From Mycetocola sp. (GTDB lineage Bacteria > Actinomycetota > Actinomycetes > Actinomycetales > Microbacteriaceae): DNA of 59,437 nt. The stretch lies in contig NZ_JAODMP010000095.1 in the NCBI RefSeq assembly GCF_025464835.1, forward strand, positions 1 through 59,437, written 5' to 3'. Both the position numbers and the translations under genes were made by a program. Positions within the stretch are counted from its first letter, which is position 1; each line of letters opens with the position of its first letter. The notes below the pieces were generated by a model. That model was not told the origin of the DNA. It saw only the letters and a program-made list of their open reading frames with translations, and did no database searches. Shown here in pieces: positions 19,801 through 28,206 of this stretch.

Positions 19801-20438
19801 CGGGCCACCTCCGCCTGACGGCCGAGCGGCTTGAGCTGACGGCGGATCTCACCCGCGAGGTCGCTGAGCCTGGTCAGGTTGGTCTGCATGGCGTCAAGCT
19901 TGCGCAGGGTCTTCTCCTTGCGCCGGCGGTGCTTGAGGATTCCGGCCGCTTCCTCGATGAATCCACGGCGTTCCTCGGGGCTGGCGCGCAGTACGGCATC
20001 CAGCTGGCCCTGCCCCACGATGACGTGCATCTCACGGCCGAGCCCTGAGTCGCTGAGTAGCTCCTGAACGTCCAGGAGCCGGCAGTTCTCCCCGTTGATC
20101 GCGTAGTCACTGCCCCCGTTGCGGAACAATGTTCGCGAGATCGTGACCTCGGTGTAGTCGATCGGAAGCGCCCCGTCGGAGTTGTCGATCGTGAGCAGAA
20201 CCTGGGCGCGACCGAGCGGTCCGCGCGTCGACGTGCCGGCGAAGATGACGTCTTCCATCTTGCCGCCGCGCAGGGTTTTCGCGCCCTGCTCCCCCATCAC
20301 CCAGGCGAGCGCGTCGACGACATTGGACTTACCTGAGCCGTTCGGACCGACGACGCAGGTGACGCCGGGTTCGAAGGCGAAGGTGGTCGGTTGCGCGAAC
20401 GACTTGAAGCCCTTGAGGGTGAGGCTCTTCAAATACAC
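16848..20438 (-). CDS. smc: chromosome segregation ATPase SMC
   Basis: SMC is the DNA-loop-extruding ATPase of the bacterial condensin. It has 1196 residues. The N-terminal ATPase half carries GPNGSGKSN (31-39). Two long coiled-coil arms flank a hinge at roughly 500-640. The C-terminal half carries the ABC signature LSGGER (~1098) and Walker B FYIMDEVEAALDD. The start is GTG at 20438 with GAAAGG 6 nt upstream. The kleisin genes are not in this window. Confidence 0.96.
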   Translation of the reverse strand: MYLKSLTLKGFKSFAQPTTFAFEPGVTCVVGPNGSGKSNVVDALAWVMGEQGAKTLRGGKMEDVIFAGTSTRGPLGRAQVLLTIDNSDGALPIDYTEVTISRTLFRNGGSDYAINGENCRLLDVQELLSDSGLGREMHVIVGQGQLDAVLRASPEERRGFIEEAAGILKHRRRKEKTLRKLDAMQTNLTRLSDLAGEIRRQLKPLGRQAEVAREAQTIAAIVRDARARILADDVVALRRALDDHGRTESERRTERIVLQEQLEQKQLRIARIEQAQVGDAVDSARRTSFALESAQERLRNLFTLANQRLALLGSQGDAQDAGPSVTRSMVDDAHAEVARLTETIATAESAWQRAQAGTAAARSRLDAVDTEIAAQSALVSRHDLEITKLTGQAETAASRLAAVRGERLRQENALDAATDRRRAAQQQLDEVEESAGDVDAGESGLDEAYELAQAAVFEAEAEIERLRDLLHGHERERDALAAQTSALSRALDIRDGSSDLVAARLDGIRGVVADSVQVRPGYETAIAAALGTLADAVLAEDRAAAERALEHARENDLGRVEVVIADATGTNVDWPEIPGVQSAASVVTAPDGILGILNHLAIAEDVDAARKAVPTLTAADLGGPVTLVTRAGDVLTDFVLRGGSGGKQGRIELLAERDTAVDRLADVTTLLDAVRFDLAEHRGVLSAAKEQSKNTLSALREFDSQVAAQAERLNRARVQVEASTAEFDRLSAAFALSKDAVTAAETAAAQARAELDTAQSRPRPILDLSARESLLVELEVARERELEARLQLETARERVRAEEQRTSNLVKQMEADRLAAEAAARRAVIRARQVAAATGVADVLPAVLASVDRSVAEAKLVLERAEQERASQNAELVAIRRDEAALRERLQAITENVHGLELQIYEKKLHLSSLLERAGSELGLVEDVLVAEYGPDVPVPPDSTDATPGAAPAESPAASDRDDDQEALPAGIPYDRAAQQKRLEKAERTFAQLGRVNPLALEEFAALEQRHVFLTEQLTDLSNTRKDLLLIIEELDEKMQVIFGEAFDDTKAAFADVFPVLFPGGTGSISLTNPADLLTTGIEVSVKPAGKKIERLSLLSGGERSLAAVALLIAIFKARPSPFYIMDEVEAALDDANLGRLLTIFEDLRRTSQLIVITHQKRTMEIADALYGVSMRQDGVSAVVGQRVAAPEEKAG

Positions 20439-20596
20439 GCGCGGCCTTTCGGACTATCGGGGGTGCCGGCTGGGATGGCGGGGCTCCGCCCCTACGGTAC
20501 CGGCCATCAGCGACATCCCTTGTTTCGCGCGCCGACGCCACCGAGATCGATAGCAGGTGACGCAACTCCCACTCGCAGAAATGTGAAGGAAAGACC

Positions 20597-20795
20597 ATGG
20601 CGAACGTCGTGTTCGTGACCTGGGATGGCGGCGGGAACCTCCCGCCGGCCTTCGGCATCGCCGCTGACCTTGCCGTGCGCGGAGACTTCGTGCAATTCCT
20701 GGGAGACGCGGGCCAGCGCCATCCGCACCTCCGACTCGGCAGCACGCGGCGCCGACGCGATTCACCGGCGTGCGGCGGTGTCGCTCGCGTCCTGA
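20597..20795 (+). pseudogene. remnant of a UDP-sugar type glycosyltransferase
   Basis: An intact AAGGAAAG Shine-Dalgarno and ATG lead into ANVVFVTWDGGGNLPPAFGI, the N-terminus of MGT/UGT-type glycosyltransferases. Homology ends after ~40 residues. In the next frame, AIRTSDSAARGADAIHRR followed by a stop at 20795 resembles a family C-terminus, though less surely. Over 300 central residues would be missing. This and the smc promoter region account for the 450-bp gap between smc and the GNAT gene. Confidence 0.6.
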
Positions 20796-20888
20796 CGGCG
20801 TCGATGGCGGCTGGTCACCGGAGTCTCTCTTTCGCTAAGCTGGTCGGCTGCCCGGATGCGGGAGGCTGACACGATCTCTGGAGCTGCC

Positions 20889-21974
20889 ATGAGCGCCGAC
20901 TTTGTCGACGGGCTGACCATTCACGAGTTCTCCATCCCGGAGAGCCTCGAGGCCGAGGGCGGCGATGACTTCGCCGAGATGGTGGCCATGCGGAACGCGA
21001 TCGAGGCCGAGATCCTCGGAACCGATGACCTCGATGCGACGGCGAAGGAATTGCTGCCGTTCTACCAGGACGCCTTCGCACCGAAACGCTTGTTCCTCGC
21101 CCGCATCGACGGGAGGATCGTCGGTCGAGGCGTCTACGAATGGCAGTTGGAGGAGGGCGCGCCGGCCGCGTTCATTGAAGTTCAGGTGGCCGAACCCGTT
21201 CGACGGCGTGGGGTGGGCACGTCGCTGCTCAGGGTGCTCGAAGCCACCGCCGCGGCTGACGGGTTCCGCGTGATCCAGTCGTGGAGTTCACACCCGCCTG
21301 CGGCCACCGACGATGTTCTCGTGCCGCCGACCGGTTTCGGGGCGATCGACAGCAACTCAGCCGCCGCGCGGTTCGCTCGGTCGCACGGGTATCAGCTCGA
21401 GCAGGTGGACCGCATATCACGGATCGATTTGCCGGTCGACTCTGCGCTCCTCGCCCGCAGGAAGACGGATGCCGCTTCGCACGCCGCGGGGTACGAAGTC
21501 CTCCAGTGGGTGGGCAGTTGCCCCGAGGAATGGCTCAGCGACATGGCGCGATTGCACCAGCGGATGTCGACGGATGCCCCGATGGCCGCCATCGAGTTCG
21601 CCGAAGAGCAGTGGGACGAGGCGCGCGTGAGGAACCTCGACGACATGAACGCGGCCGGCGGGAGGGTGAACCTCACCTCCGCCGCACTGCACCGGGAGCC
21701 GAACCGGCTCGTGGGGTTCACCGATCTCGCCCTGCCCGAGGTGGAGGGGCGGCCGGCCGGCCAGGGCGACACGCTTGTTCTCAAGGAGCACCGCGGGCAC
21801 CGCCTCGGCACGCTGCTCAAGGTCGCGAACCTCGAGCTGCTGATGCGCGTCTCACCGGCCACCCCGCGCGTGACGACGTATAACGCGGAGGAGAATCGCC
21901 CGATGCTCGACGTCAATGAGGCGGTCGGTTTCGTACCGGTGGGCTATGAGGCAGCGTGGAAGAAGACAGTTTGA
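20889..21974 (+). CDS. tandem GNAT-domain acetyltransferase-like protein
   Basis: This 361-residue protein has two GNAT-like halves. The first has the acetyl-CoA loop VRRRGVGTSLLRVLE. The second has EHRGHRLGTLLKVANLELL and ends YNAEENRPMLDVNEAVGF, typical of mycothiol-synthase-like double GNAT proteins. The acceptor is unknown. ATG at 20889 is preferred because GGAG lies 7 nt upstream. A longer in-frame start at 20856 lacks support. Confidence 0.82.
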   Translation: MSADFVDGLTIHEFSIPESLEAEGGDDFAEMVAMRNAIEAEILGTDDLDATAKELLPFYQDAFAPKRLFLARIDGRIVGRGVYEWQLEEGAPAAFIEVQVAEPVRRRGVGTSLLRVLEATAAADGFRVIQSWSSHPPAATDDVLVPPTGFGAIDSNSAAARFARSHGYQLEQVDRISRIDLPVDSALLARRKTDAASHAAGYEVLQWVGSCPEEWLSDMARLHQRMSTDAPMAAIEFAEEQWDEARVRNLDDMNAAGGRVNLTSAALHREPNRLVGFTDLALPEVEGRPAGQGDTLVLKEHRGHRLGTLLKVANLELLMRVSPATPRVTTYNAEENRPMLDVNEAVGFVPVGYEAAWKKTV

Positions 21975-22128
21975 GTTCTTGCGGAGCGTTCGTGCAGGTG
22001 CACGCGCCCGGTCGCCCCCAGCGGCTCGATTTGCCACAAGAGGCCGCCTCACTCGACGCCTGACGACATTTTGCCCGAACTCAACGCTCCAGTGACCGGG
22101 ACGACGATGTCTGGCGACTCCCCGCCGC

Positions 22129-23025
22129 TCAGCGGCGGCGCTGGCAACGCGGGCAGAAGTGCGACGAGCGGTTCATGAACTTCTCCCGCCGGATCGCCGT
22201 GCCGCAGCGCATACAGGGCTGGCCCTGCCTGCCGTACGCATTGAGGCTGTGGGCGAAGTACCCGGATACCCCATTCACGTTCACGTACTGCGCGTCGAAG
22301 CTCGTACCGCCCTCGGCCAGTGCCTTGGCGAGCACGGCTCGGATCTCCGCGAGCAGCACCACCGCACGGCGACCGGAGAGCGTCGCCGACTGCTGCTCGT
22401 AATGGACCTTCGCTGCCCACAGTGCCTCATCGGCGTAAATGTTGCCGATGCCCGAGATGAGGGTCTGATCGAGCAGCGCCCGCTTGATTCCTGTCGCCTT
22501 GCGCCCGAGCACCCCAACAAACCGCCCGTCGTCGAACGCCGGATCGAGCGGGTCGCGGGCGATGTGAGCGACCTGGCTGGGTACGAGTGCTGGGCCGACG
22601 ACGGCGCCGGAGAACCCGCCAGGAAAGCCGTCGCCGGTGGGAAGCATCCTGTCGACGGCCATGCCGCCGAAGATGCGCTGGTCGACGAAGTTGACCAGCA
22701 GCTCGCCGTGGTCCGGCGACTCGATACCGATGCGGATCCTCGTCAGCCGGTCGTCCACACCGGGCGCCCGCAACAGCATCTGGCCGCTCATTCCGAGGTG
22801 GGTGACGAGTGCTGTGCCGTTCTCGAGCGGGAACCAGAGGAATTTTCCGCGCCGGACGGCAGCGAGAATCCGGCGCCCCTCGAGGACGTCGATGAACGTT
22901 CCGGATGCCGCGTCGTGGCGTCTCAGGGAGCGGGAGTCGAGAACATCGACGCCGGTGATGAGGGCGCCGGTCACGGCGGGTTCAAGGCCGGCGCGAACGA
23001 CCTCGACCTCAGGGAGTTCGGGCAC
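22129..23025 (-). CDS. mutM: formamidopyrimidine-DNA glycosylase MutM
   Basis: MutM excises 8-oxoguanine and formamidopyrimidines and nicks the abasic site. It has 298 residues. The N-terminal PELPEV supplies the catalytic Pro2 and Glu3, and RRGKFLWF carries the catalytic Lys. The H2TH region has SGIGNIYADEAL. A C-terminal zinc finger is formed by CMRCG and CPRCQ. It overlaps the end of rnc by 17 bp. The usual order rpmF-rnc-mutM is kept. Confidence 0.96.
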   Translation of the reverse strand: MPELPEVEVVRAGLEPAVTGALITGVDVLDSRSLRRHDAASGTFIDVLEGRRILAAVRRGKFLWFPLENGTALVTHLGMSGQMLLRAPGVDDRLTRIRIGIESPDHGELLVNFVDQRIFGGMAVDRMLPTGDGFPGGFSGAVVGPALVPSQVAHIARDPLDPAFDDGRFVGVLGRKATGIKRALLDQTLISGIGNIYADEALWAAKVHYEQQSATLSGRRAVVLLAEIRAVLAKALAEGGTSFDAQYVNVNGVSGYFAHSLNAYGRQGQPCMRCGTAIRREKFMNRSSHFCPRCQRRR

Positions 23026-23707
23026 TCAGCTCGGTCCACGCTGTCAGCGCCGCGGCCATCTCGGCATGCTTCTTGCTCGAACCCTGCCCGACGGCGGTCA
23101 CCAGGTCGCCGACGGTGACCGTGGCGACGAAGACACGGTCGTGGTCGGGTCCTGAGCTCTTCATCGTGTACACGGGCACGGGAGCGTGATGCGCGGCAGC
23201 CGCTTCCTGGAGGCTCGTCTTCGGATCCATCGCAGCGCCGAACCGTGCGGGGTCGGCGAGCAGCGGTTCGACCAGCCGCAGTACCAGGGCGCTGGCGGTG
23301 TCGAGTCCCTGGTCGAGATACACGGCACCGATCAGCGCTTCCATGGTGTCGGCGAGGATCGAGGCCTTCTCCCGGCCACCGGTGAGTTCCTCGCCGCGGC
23401 CAAGACGGAGGTAGCTGCCGAGCCCGATGGTGTGGGCGATCTCGGCCAGCGCCACGGTCGAGACGACACTGGCGCGCATCTTCGCGAGGGCCCCTTCGGG
23501 AAGATCCGGATTCTCCCGGTAGAGCTTCTGCGTGACTGACAGGCCGAGCACGGAGTCACCGAGAAACTCGAGGCGCTCGTTGTGCGGAATGCCGCCGTTT
23601 TCGTACGCGAAAGAGCGGTGGGTGAGCGCATGCTCAAGCACCGCCGGGTTAAGTGACACACCGAGGGTCGCCAGAAGCGGCCCTCGGTCTGTCGAACTGT
23701 CCGCCAT
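23009..23707 (-). CDS. rnc: ribonuclease III
   Basis: RNase III cleaves double-stranded RNA in rRNA processing and mRNA turnover. It has 232 residues with the catalytic signature NERLEFLGDSVLG, a second metal site in DTMEALIGAVYLD, and a C-terminal double-stranded-RNA-binding domain (SLQEAAAAH to KKHAEMAAALTAW). It lies 32 bp after rpmF and overlaps mutM. Confidence 0.96.
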   Translation of the reverse strand: MADSSTDRGPLLATLGVSLNPAVLEHALTHRSFAYENGGIPHNERLEFLGDSVLGLSVTQKLYRENPDLPEGALAKMRASVVSTVALAEIAHTIGLGSYLRLGRGEELTGGREKASILADTMEALIGAVYLDQGLDTASALVLRLVEPLLADPARFGAAMDPKTSLQEAAAAHHAPVPVYTMKSSGPDHDRVFVATVTVGDLVTAVGQGSSKKHAEMAAALTAWTELSARTP

Positions 23708-23739
23708 CAGTTTCGATGCAGGGTCAGCGACGCCGCAGA

Positions 23740-23943
23740 CTAGACGTCGGCGACCTTGCGGCCCTTGTATTCCATGAAGAGTGCCGTGCCGGCGGAGTCT
23801 TCGACAACCTTGGCGCGGTGCGGCAGGCTGTAGGTGGTCTTGCCGTTCTCAACGGTCTTGACCAGGGTCGGGGCTTCGGCCTTCCACTGTGCACGGCGTG
23901 CACGGGTAGAGGCTCGTGACATTTTGCGCTTCGGAACAGCCAT
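23740..23943 (-). CDS. rpmF: 50S ribosomal protein bL32
   Basis: This 67-residue protein begins [20 protein letters not shown], the bL32 signature. No CxxC zinc pair is visible, so it is the zinc-independent form. It lies 3 nt after yceD, the normal arrangement. Confidence 0.95.
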   Translation of the reverse strand: MAVPKRKMSRASTRARRAQWKAEAPTLVKTVENGKTTYSLPHRAKVVEDSAGTALFMEYKGRKVADV

Positions 23944-23946
23944 GTC

Positions 23947-24507
23947 TTATCTCTCTTCTTTGCTTACAGCATCCGAGTTGTCGGAGCCTGGGTCTGGGGT
24001 AAACCCGGCGAGCGCGGACCAGCGAGGATCGACGGTCTCTTGGGGTTTTCTGTCCGGGTTTTCTGCCAGCCGCTCGCCGGTCTCTGGGTCGAGTCCGGGG
24101 CAATCTGGCTGGCATACCGGCTGAAACGGCAGCGACAAAACCACTGCGTCTCTGATGAGAGGTTCAAGATCCACGTGGTCATCGTGAACCTCGTAGTCAG
24201 AGGCTTCGCTCTCAGAGTACGCGAAAAGTTCCTGAAACTCGACTTGGACACCCTGGGTAATGTCAATAAGGCATCTTCCGCACACGCCGGCGGCGACCGT
24301 TTCGATCTCTGCGGTGACGAGGACGCCCTCGTGGACGGACTCCAGCCGGACCCTCTGATGGATCGGAGTGCCTTCGCGGACGGCGACGAGGCCCTCCCCG
24401 AACTGCTCGGGGGCGGGAACGACGAGGTCATGTTCGCGCATCTCTCCCGGTCGCCGCACCAGGTCGCGGATATTGACCGCGAACGGCAGCTTCTTGTATT
24501 TACTCAC
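23947..24507 (-). CDS. yceD: YceD/DUF177 family protein
   Basis: This 186-residue protein is of the family found upstream of rpmF and linked to 23S rRNA or ribosome maturation. Conserved features are SKYKKLPFAVNIRDLVRRPG, a Cys motif CGRCL, an acidic middle (SEASDYEVHDDHVDLEP) and CQPDCPGL. The GTG at 24507 is chosen because family homology starts there and a TAGAAT box lies exactly 7 nt upstream. In-frame starts further upstream have no support. Confidence 0.85.
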   Translation of the reverse strand: MSKYKKLPFAVNIRDLVRRPGEMREHDLVVPAPEQFGEGLVAVREGTPIHQRVRLESVHEGVLVTAEIETVAAGVCGRCLIDITQGVQVEFQELFAYSESEASDYEVHDDHVDLEPLIRDAVVLSLPFQPVCQPDCPGLDPETGERLAENPDRKPQETVDPRWSALAGFTPDPGSDNSDAVSKEER

Positions 24508-24514
24508 ACCCACG

Positions 24515-24520
24515 ATTCTA
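24515..24520 (-). promoter_or_regulatory. -10 box for leaderless yceD-rpmF-rnc-mutM
   Basis: TAGAAT on the minus strand is 7 nt before the GTG at 24507. It would drive the whole yceD-rpmF-rnc-mutM run. Confidence 0.45.
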
Positions 24521-24573
24521 TCGCGCACTGAAGGGCGCACCTGCGTACCCGCTGAATCGGCGGGAAAGGCGGA

Positions 24574-26880
24574 TCAGGCCGGCTCGGGAACCCTGCCGCG
24601 GTATACCGGGGACAGAACGGATGCAGGTGCGATCGTGGCTCGGACCCGGTCCATGAATCCGGCACGCCGACGCAGTGCGCCGGTCACTGTTTCGGTGTTG
24701 GCCGCGAGACTCGGCCCGACCAGTCGAAGGGTGGCCCGGTCCGGATCGGCGAACCTCACGCGTTCGACCGCGTCGAGCAGCGAGGCAAGCGCCTTCTCTT
24801 CCTGGGTCGTGAACGCGGATCGGCTGGAAAGGGCGGCGGAGAAAGCCCGCGGCGTGTCGGCCTCGCTGACGGGCATCCCATAATCCTGGGCGGCATCTGA
24901 TATCTCCCGCCACGCCGTCACCGGTCCCGCCCGGCCCGAGTGCAGCGCACGTGTACGGGAGCGTCTGCGGGACGCTCGGAGGAGTCCAGGCGAACCGAGG
25001 AGAAGGAGAAAGAACAGGGCGGCGCTGGTGAGCAGTTCGGCGGGAGGCTCTACCGCTCCTTCTCCTGTGGAGGATGTCGTCGACGGCGGGAGGACAGGCG
25101 CCTGGTCTCCCTGTGCGCGTTCGCTCGTCCGTGCGTCCTGCACATTGCGTCCGTCCGCGCCCGAGGACTGGGGGCGCGCATAGTCGGGCACGACGCCGCG
25201 GCCAGGAGTGGGCTCGAACGGGACCCAGCCGACACCGCTGAAATACAGTTCGGGCCAGGAGTGCAGGTCGTCTGTTCCGACCGTGTAGGTGAGCCTGGAT
25301 TCCGCACCGACAACCCGGTCGCCGGGCAGGTAGCCGAGCGAAACGCGGGCGGGGATGCCTGCCATCCGGGACAGGACCGCCATCGCTGAAGCGAAGTGCA
25401 CACAGTATCCGCTCTTCTTCTCCAGGAACGTCGCGATCACGTCGAACCCGTCGCCGTCGTATCCGTCATCGACAGGCGCCTCGAGCGAATAGAGGAACGG
25501 GGAACCCCGGAGGTACTGCTGGATGGCGAACGCCGTGTCATAGGCGTTGTCGGTCTCGGCGGTGATCGCGGCGAGAGTCTCGGTCAGGATCGGGGGGATA
25601 TCTTCGGGAAGTGCGAGGAAGCGGTCGACGTTCGGAGGGACCTCTGGCTGCGCGGCGATGAGCTGCTCCCGCGTGGGCTGGATCAGGACACTTTCGGCGA
25701 TGTAGCTCTGGCCACCGGCACCGGACAGCCTGCTCGACAGCGTCAGCCCTTCCATGTCCCACATCCACCGCCCTTCCGCGCCGACGACCCGCACGCTGGG
25801 GAACGGCACAGGCAGCCACGGCGCCACCATGCCGTCGACCTGCACGGTGGTCGTCGTCGGCTCGGTCAGAATCTCATCAGAGAGACCGGGCACGTCCATC
25901 AGGGTGCCCGGCTCGTTCAGCTCGCGCACCCTGTCGTTTCCTGCCGACCACGTCGTGCCGTTGAACTCGTCAAGAGTCAGCAGCCGGAAGTACAAGGATT
26001 CATCGGTGGACGTCGTATAGGAGAACTGCTGGGCGCCGCCCGGGCGGCGAAGATCCTTCCCCAGGTCGACGAGCGGGCTCACTCCTCGGCCGAAAACGGA
26101 GCCTCCGCCGGAGGGAATCAGGCTCTCGCCGTTGTACCCAGGCGCCGCAGCAGCGAAGAGAAGCGACCCGATCACCGTGAGAGCGCCGATGCCGAGAACC
26201 CCTGACGGCCGTGACGTCGACAACCGCCGCACCCTGGTGTCCGTCCAGAGCACCAGAAGGAACGCAGCTCCGCACAGAGCGAGGGCCACGAGGTTGATGT
26301 GGCCGTTCACGAACCCCGGGACGAGGGCGATGGCGACCGCAGGGAAGCCGACAACAGCAGCCATCCGTCCGGCGACAGCTACCGCGTCGAGCAGGAGCGC
26401 GAAGGCCCCAGCCCCGATCGCGAGGATGAAACGGATGCCCATGTCCGCTTCGGCGGGTGTGCCCTGTCGCGCGATCGACCGAAGACCGTCCCTACCCAGT
26501 TCAACGAACACACCGGGCGTGTCGAAGGTGGGCAGCACGAGCACGAACGATGCGTCCGGGGCGAAGAAGAGGATGAGAAGGCCCAGCCAGACGACGGCGC
26601 CCACGATCGTGGCAACCCAGGTGCGCACCCCCAAGGACCGTGCCGCTGCAGCAGACGCGAGCACAACAGTGCCCAGGACCGCGATGCCGAGCCACCAGGA
26701 CGCCCCGGCGAGAAGCGGGCTGAGGGTCGAGACCGTGACGAGGTAAAGGAGGATCAATGCCCAGCTCATCGGCCAGAGGCGGTGTGCGCGGGAGCGGCGT
26801 TCGGCGTGGTCGCCGCCAACGGGTGCCGCGGTGCCGCTGCGGGACGTCACGTCTGGTCGAGGCGGGCTAAGAACGGACAT
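24574..26880 (-). CDS. membrane transglutaminase-like protein (DUF3488 type)
   Basis: This 768-residue protein has about six N-terminal membrane segments (~35-250) and a large extracytoplasmic transglutaminase-like domain. The Cys is in KSGYCVHFASAMAVLSRMAG, and the His and Asp are in DLHSWPELYF and PFEPTPG. A further membrane segment lies near 620 (LLTSAALFFLLLLGSPGLL), followed by a cytoplasmic tail. The catalytic triad looks complete. It is the last gene of a coaD-moxR-DUF58-transglutaminase run and overlaps DUF58 by 14 bp. Such triads are thought to act on extracytoplasmic proteins or peptides; the substrate is unknown. Confidence 0.85.
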   Translation of the reverse strand: MSVLSPPRPDVTSRSGTAAPVGGDHAERRSRAHRLWPMSWALILLYLVTVSTLSPLLAGASWWLGIAVLGTVVLASAAAARSLGVRTWVATIVGAVVWLGLLILFFAPDASFVLVLPTFDTPGVFVELGRDGLRSIARQGTPAEADMGIRFILAIGAGAFALLLDAVAVAGRMAAVVGFPAVAIALVPGFVNGHINLVALALCGAAFLLVLWTDTRVRRLSTSRPSGVLGIGALTVIGSLLFAAAAPGYNGESLIPSGGGSVFGRGVSPLVDLGKDLRRPGGAQQFSYTTSTDESLYFRLLTLDEFNGTTWSAGNDRVRELNEPGTLMDVPGLSDEILTEPTTTTVQVDGMVAPWLPVPFPSVRVVGAEGRWMWDMEGLTLSSRLSGAGGQSYIAESVLIQPTREQLIAAQPEVPPNVDRFLALPEDIPPILTETLAAITAETDNAYDTAFAIQQYLRGSPFLYSLEAPVDDGYDGDGFDVIATFLEKKSGYCVHFASAMAVLSRMAGIPARVSLGYLPGDRVVGAESRLTYTVGTDDLHSWPELYFSGVGWVPFEPTPGRGVVPDYARPQSSGADGRNVQDARTSERAQGDQAPVLPPSTTSSTGEGAVEPPAELLTSAALFFLLLLGSPGLLRASRRRSRTRALHSGRAGPVTAWREISDAAQDYGMPVSEADTPRAFSAALSSRSAFTTQEEKALASLLDAVERVRFADPDRATLRLVGPSLAANTETVTGALRRRAGFMDRVRATIAPASVLSPVYRGRVPEPA

Positions 26881-28204
26881 GAGACTCCGGCTTTCCTACC
26901 GCGGCCGATTTCCTGAAGGCGACGCGGGTCCACGCCGACTCGACACTCGTTTGCTCGTCGGTGAGCGCGGTGCGCCAGCCGGCATCCGCGAGCGTGCGTA
27001 CCTCGTCGAAGTTGGGACGGGCCGTGGAACCGCCCGTTCTGGTGAGGAACACGACCGCGGGATCGGCGTTGACCTTGGTAGCGACGAGACCGCGCGCGCC
27101 GAGCGGTGAAAGCCGTCCAAGGATCGCGAAGACCGGCATGACGCTGCCTGTACGCCGGATCACGGGGTGCAGCCCTGCGCTGACGTCGTAGAGGTCCGGG
27201 ACGCTGAACCGTTCGGTCTGGGCGAGGATGTCGAGCAACCCGCCCGGGTCACTCGACGCGATGCGGGAAATCCGGTAAGGCACCGTCCCGTCGGCGGAGG
27301 GGGCGGCATCCGTCGCACTTTCGATGAGGGAGACCGCATACCCGGCGTCGAGCAGATGGATGCCAAGCGAGGCGGCAAGTTCGACCATACGCTCGAAGTG
27401 CGCTGGCGAAGTCGCGCCAACCGCCTGGTTCTTCACCGCGAACGACGTGTCGAGGAGCAATGCCGCTTCGGGGTCACCCTCCTGCTCCTCCTGTCGCACC
27501 ATGAGCTCTCCACGCCGCGCTGTCTGCCTCCAGTGCACCCGGCGGAGCGGGTCACCCGCGCGGTACTCGCGGGCGATCAGTTCGTCGGCGCGTTGCGTGG
27601 TGAGCATATTGAGGTCATGCTGCGCACCGTCGCCGCTCGACGACCGGAGACCGGCGTCTGCGAGCACCGTGACCCGGGGAGTGACGGTCAGCGGCTGGGG
27701 GCCGGCGATCCGTCGTTCGGTGGTGACGAGCCCGAACGGGTCACCGTGAGTGACCCGCAGTGGTCCGATGAGGAAGCGCCCGCGGTGAGCCGACCGGAGT
27801 TCGTACTCGAGCAGGGCGCGATAGCCGCGGACACTTCCCGGCAACTTACGTGGCAGTTCGCCCCTCGGCACTCGCGCGAACACGGGCGGCACGTCATCAC
27901 GCCAGGACGCGATCGCGGAGATGTCGTCATCCCGCGTCTCGACGATGGTCCGCACAAGAGCCGGTTCACCCACGGAGACGGAAGCGGGCGAGAACGTGCG
28001 GGTGGCCATGAGGCGGGGGCGGTGCGTGCGCACGTAGACGGCAGACCCGGTGAACAGCAGAATCAGGAACAGGAAGAGAAAAAGACCTTCGCGTCTGTCG
28101 ATGACCGTGGCCGCAACGAGAACAGCCGTTGCCACGATCAACACGCCCCAGCCTCGCGCGGTTGGATGAACGGCGCGGAATCGGCCTGGCTGGGCGGCGC
28201 GCAT
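26867..28204 (-). CDS. DUF58 domain protein
   Basis: This 445-residue protein has two N-terminal membrane segments (~16-55) and a DUF58/vWA-like domain with the hallmark RVHWRQTARRGELMVRQ, followed by LLLDTSFAV. DUF58 proteins are partners of MoxR AAA ATPases. It starts 2 nt after moxR and overlaps the transglutaminase gene by 14 bp. The trio probably forms one chaperone or processing complex at the membrane. Confidence 0.85.
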   Translation of the reverse strand: MRAAQPGRFRAVHPTARGWGVLIVATAVLVAATVIDRREGLFLFLFLILLFTGSAVYVRTHRPRLMATRTFSPASVSVGEPALVRTIVETRDDDISAIASWRDDVPPVFARVPRGELPRKLPGSVRGYRALLEYELRSAHRGRFLIGPLRVTHGDPFGLVTTERRIAGPQPLTVTPRVTVLADAGLRSSSGDGAQHDLNMLTTQRADELIAREYRAGDPLRRVHWRQTARRGELMVRQEEQEGDPEAALLLDTSFAVKNQAVGATSPAHFERMVELAASLGIHLLDAGYAVSLIESATDAAPSADGTVPYRISRIASSDPGGLLDILAQTERFSVPDLYDVSAGLHPVIRRTGSVMPVFAILGRLSPLGARGLVATKVNADPAVVFLTRTGGSTARPNFDEVRTLADAGWRTALTDEQTSVESAWTRVAFRKSAAVGKPESHVRS

Positions 28205-28206
28205 GG

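Noticed and set aside
22118-22136. CCGCCGCT/AGCGGCGG hairpin as mutM terminator
   Set aside because: It lies over the mutM stop within Arg-rich codons and has a 1-nt loop; no U-tract.
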